A stretch of DNA of 64,000 bases, from assembly GCA_027886175.1 (NCBI GenBank), contig JAJNNQ010000137.1, forward strand, positions 4,716,001 to 4,780,000. The letters are read 5' to 3'. The notes under the pieces are model-generated. The model did no database searches. It was given only the letters and a program-made list of their open reading frames with translations, and was not told the DNA's origin. The position numbers were made by a program, and so were the translations under genes. This document shows positions 60,873-64,000 of the stretch, piece by piece. Position 1 is the stretch's first letter. Every line of letters begins with the position of its first letter. The stretch is from Phylloscopus collybita. Lineage: Eukaryota > Chordata > Aves > Passeriformes > Phylloscopidae.

Positions 60873-61507
60873 TGCTCCCTGCACAGAAACATCCTCTCCC
60901 AAATTTGACAATAATTTCCATGGAATTGAAGGCTCCATATTACTAACTGCCAGGGGATGGCTTTGCAGCCATATTAAGGGAAATCTATTTACATTGGATG
61001 AATTTGGGTAACCCCTACACAGCTCATATGCAGCTTCCCTCTTTGCAGGTGTAGGTGTGGTTTCTGTTCACACCCTCCTGCAGGCATCCTGCTCTGCTCT
61101 GCACATCAGCAAAGCACCTCTGGAGTGACAGTGGTGTGGTGAGCCCAGAGGCTGACACAGCCAACTTCCTTTTCATCTGGGAGTTGATTTCTGCAGTTCC
61201 TTTTGCTGTGGTTTGCCTGCTGACAAAGCTTCCCTTCCATAAGAGGCAGCAGATTTCTTCATTGGTATTTCTTCCCTAGCTGAGAAAATCAAGCTGCAGA
61301 GTGGTGCTTTCAAAGCTACAGGGTGAAAGTGCCTTTCACTGCATGAGGAAGAGGTAAAGGTGCTATTTCTGTCATGGCTGGGTAAGGAATTGAGACATCT
61401 ATAAGGATTGTTTTCCTAGAAACTGTATTTAAGTGCAGACAATGCACCAATTAATGCAAGACAAACAAATCAACTATGCTACTGTTAAAGTGGAAGATGG
61501 GACAGTT
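60873..61507. other. unique non-coding sequence
   Basis: Nothing recognised; one 74-codon frame (61055-61279) without features. Confidence 0.5.
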
Positions 61508-61662
61508 CACAGAATCACCAAATCACAGAATCACAGAATGGTTTTTGTTGAAAGAGACCTTAGACTTTATTTCCAAGCCCTCTGCCATGGGCAGGGACAC
61601 TTTCCACTGTCCCAGGTTGCTCCAAGTCCCATCCAACCTGGTGGTTGAACACTTCCAGCAGA
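61508..61662 (-). mobile_element. CR1 LINE 3' end, antisense
   Basis: AGAATCACCAAATCACAGAA and TCACAGAATGGTTTTTGTTG are antisense octamers and tip. Then CTCTGCCATGGGCAGGGACA, TTTCCACTGTCCCAGGTTGC and CCATCCAACCTGGTGG. Three octamer-like units remain, the longest terminal repeat among the copies here. Confidence 0.93.
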
Positions 61663-64000
61663 ATAGCTGGACATTAATGTGTTAAGGGCACACTGCTGGA
61701 TCTGAACTTTAAGCTTTTTTTAGTTTGTCAGAGAGAAAAAAGGAAAAATTGATAAATAACCAACTTCATCTGAAAACTGACATATTTCACTTGATAATGA
61801 TGTTAAATAAAACTTCCGTTTGGAAAGACTGAGGCAGGCCTAGGCCAGTCTCAAATGTAGACAACTTTTAAAAATTAATTATGTGTTTGTTGTAGTTGAT
61901 ATAATTCATGTTAATTGACAACAAAATAACAGGGAAGTTGAAACTACTCTATACTCAACCATGAAATACTCAGTAACTGCTTAGACACAAAATATATATA
62001 TATGTCTATATCTATATCATACAGATAAATATATCTCAGAGCTGCTATTTCTAGGCTTTGACCAGTGTTTTTGTTCCAAAGTTTTGAAACTAAACCCATA
62101 CCTCATAAAGATTTTTTTCTTCTCCTTTTAAGCACACATATTAGATAATTTGCTTGTCATTCAGGGCTTTTTGATGGCTGAATAAGGAACTGTTCCATTT
62201 TAGGAGAAAAAAAAAAGATTGCATGGAAATGGGATGTGTAGATAAATGAATAAAAGTTTTCTGGTACCATGAGGGTCCTTTTGGAGTGAGACAGGTTAGA
62301 GCAGCTGAGAAACTGCTCCAAATGACACAAGAAGATGAAGAGACCAAAGGATCTGACAAGTGGAAAACCATCTTTAGGTCCCTTTTTACAGTTATGCACT
62401 GCTGAAAAGAAGCAGATGCTTTGCATAAAATGATCCTTATGGATTTTTAAATAAAAGCTCCTTTGTAAGAGCTTGTAACTTAATACATGCCCCTCACTAC
62501 AGGCAGGGGAAGGCACTGCTTTTAGTTATGATATTGAAACATCAGCTGCATGTTGAAATTCCATTTGTTCCTTTAAGTGACCTATGGAAAAAATCCATAT
62601 GTGGATGGTAGACTCAGCCCTGCAACAGAAGGACTCAAACATCCTCATCTCATATTGTATTTCTTCACACCAGCCAGGGGTGGTAATAAAAAAAGTAATA
62701 ATAGCAAATACTGAAACATCTATACATTTCTTCAATGTGTAGTCTCTTACTACACGCTACTTCAATTAGTAGTCTCTTATCTAAATGTGATCTGTCCTCA
62801 AATGAACACAGCTGGAAAGACCTGGTAAATCAAATTTCAGGTTGAAATTTAACTGCAAATTTTCAGTTAAAAGCATTCAGATTGCATGATTGGAGCTGTG
62901 CAAAATTTGGCTAAAATCTCAAGGAAAAGTTCTATTGTTTAGTAACCTTTTTTAATACAAACATGCTTTGTCTGAAATATTTCATGGATGTTGAATCTCT
63001 TTAAAAAATCCTGACCAATGAACATTTTGCTGACAGTGCAACCTTCGTGCCACAAGACCTTTGTATGCAAGTTATGTATGTAGATATTAGCCTTTAGTAT
63101 TTTCATTACACCACATATGAAAAATTGGCAAAGTTCTTGGACTTGGAAGAATCTTTGAACTAGAACTATAGTTCTGTCACAGAAAAAAAAATTGGACAGT
63201 GCAAGGTGGTGCAGATTTATGCCCAGTGTCCTGCCAAGGCTTTTAAAGGTCTTCTACACAGACACGCACACAGAATGCCTCACAACTGAGATTGACCCAT
63301 GATTCAAATACACCTCTTGCCAGACAGATGAAATCCATGCACTTCAACTCTGACTATTTTGCCTGTCAGTTAAACATGTTGCTTAAATCCCTTATGCTCT
63401 TTGAAACAGGGTAGGATGCAAAATCCTTCTTTGTGGTGTGGCTATTCCAAAGGCAAAAACAATTTGCTTTTCAGAAGCATTTTTCAAAACCCCAAGGATA
63501 AGTCTTCTCTGGCAAAGAGTTAGCTGCAGACAAAGAGGGGGTGGACTCCATCAGAGACAGAAAAATTCACACCTACTCTTGAGATGGAGGAGGATTTCTT
63601 AAGATGGGGCTCCCAAGAGCCCCCTCTAGCACTCCATCATTTGAGCCCTTTGAAGATCTGTGATGGAGAGCTGGAGTCATATTCTTCAAAGGGTAATGAC
63701 TAGATATTTTGTTGTTATTAGAAAACTTCAGCAAATAAAGGGTAAGCCAGTTAAATATTTTTCCTGTATTTCATGGAAGAGTTTTAAACAAGAGGTTCCA
63801 CTGGCTGACAATGGGGTTTGCGAGTTTGAAATCTACCACTTGAAGAAGTGCTATTGTCTCCTGAGAATAAGAGAAGCAGTGACCATAATATTCTGGAAAA
63901 AGCTGAGTAACACCCCATCAAAAGAAAACGAAGTGTAAGACAGGAAGCCTTCAACTGTTTTATTTGAATGTGAACATTTATGTATAAAGCTGCCCTTATG
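61663..64000. other. unique non-coding sequence to the window end
   Basis: No transposon or gene is recognised. It contains a TA-rich patch near 61990-62035, a 7-bp stem hairpin near 62857-62878 (TTAACTG/CAGTTAA) and a GC-rich 7-bp stem at 63606-63623. A 92-codon frame at 63660-63938 has a plausible basic composition but no supporting signals. Confidence 0.45.
63606..63623. repeat. GC-rich hairpin, 7-bp stem, 4-nt loop
   Basis: GGGGCTC (63606-63612), loop CCAA, GAGCCCC (63617-63623). Perfect but short. No T-run follows, and a bacterial-type terminator is not expected in this genome. Confidence 0.75.

Noticed and set aside
1..64000. Endogenous retrovirus or LTR elements
   Set aside because: I saw no paired LTR-like repeats, primer-binding site, or gag/pol-like frames. 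The only reverse-transcriptase sequence belongs to CR1. Short solo-LTR remnants could be missed by eye.
1..64000. CRISPR arrays, operons or prokaryotic defence systems
   Set aside because: There are no regularly spaced repeats, ribosome binding sites or dense gene arrays; the sequence is vertebrate in character throughout.

Overview
This window reads as AT-rich, CpG-poor vertebrate nuclear DNA, almost certainly from a bird. The main evidence is at least fourteen degraded copies of CR1, the dominant avian LINE. Many keep the typical CR1 3' end (AAGGTCCCTTCCAAC followed by ATTCTRTG-type repeats) or its reverse complement. Three old MIR-like core-SINE fragments and many A/T-rich simple repeats complete the repeat content. 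There are no operons, ribosome binding sites, tRNA or rRNA genes, CpG islands or CRISPR arrays. I recognise no complete protein-coding gene. Nearly all open frames of 60-130 codons are what chance gives in this composition, or are translated repeats or CR1 remains.

Layout. 1-12000 is unique, intergenic or intronic-looking sequence with one CR1 3' end (4606-4736), a MIR-like fragment (9215-9300) and several A tracts. 12000-21640 holds short CR1 pieces, two more MIR-like fragments (15959-16017, 19700-19812) and a longer CR1 copy covering the ORF2 C-terminus plus 3'UTR (20977-21632). 21640-30935 is almost free of recognisable elements. 30938-33150 has an antisense CR1 and a sense CR1. 33150-44250 has simple repeats and the best candidate for undescribed coding content. 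44255-47575 is the most CR1-dense part: a reverse-transcriptase fragment, then two copies lying tail to tail. 47576-64000 is mainly unique sequence with an older CR1 copy (53225-53725) and three 3' ends (58206-58500, 60655-60872, 61508-61662).

The most interesting signal is a set of short candidate exons on the + strand: 34032-34074, 34830-34865, 38081-38171 and 42164-42220. Each has a pyrimidine-rich acceptor and a usable donor. Joined in order they keep one reading frame and encode a charged, leucine-rich, coiled-coil-like peptide. I do not recognise the protein, and chance cannot be excluded without RNA or comparative data. A weaker upstream exon (31550-31608) would also fit the frame. If real, this window would be mostly the introns of a fast-evolving or lineage-restricted gene. 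If not, it is a gene desert with CR1 debris.
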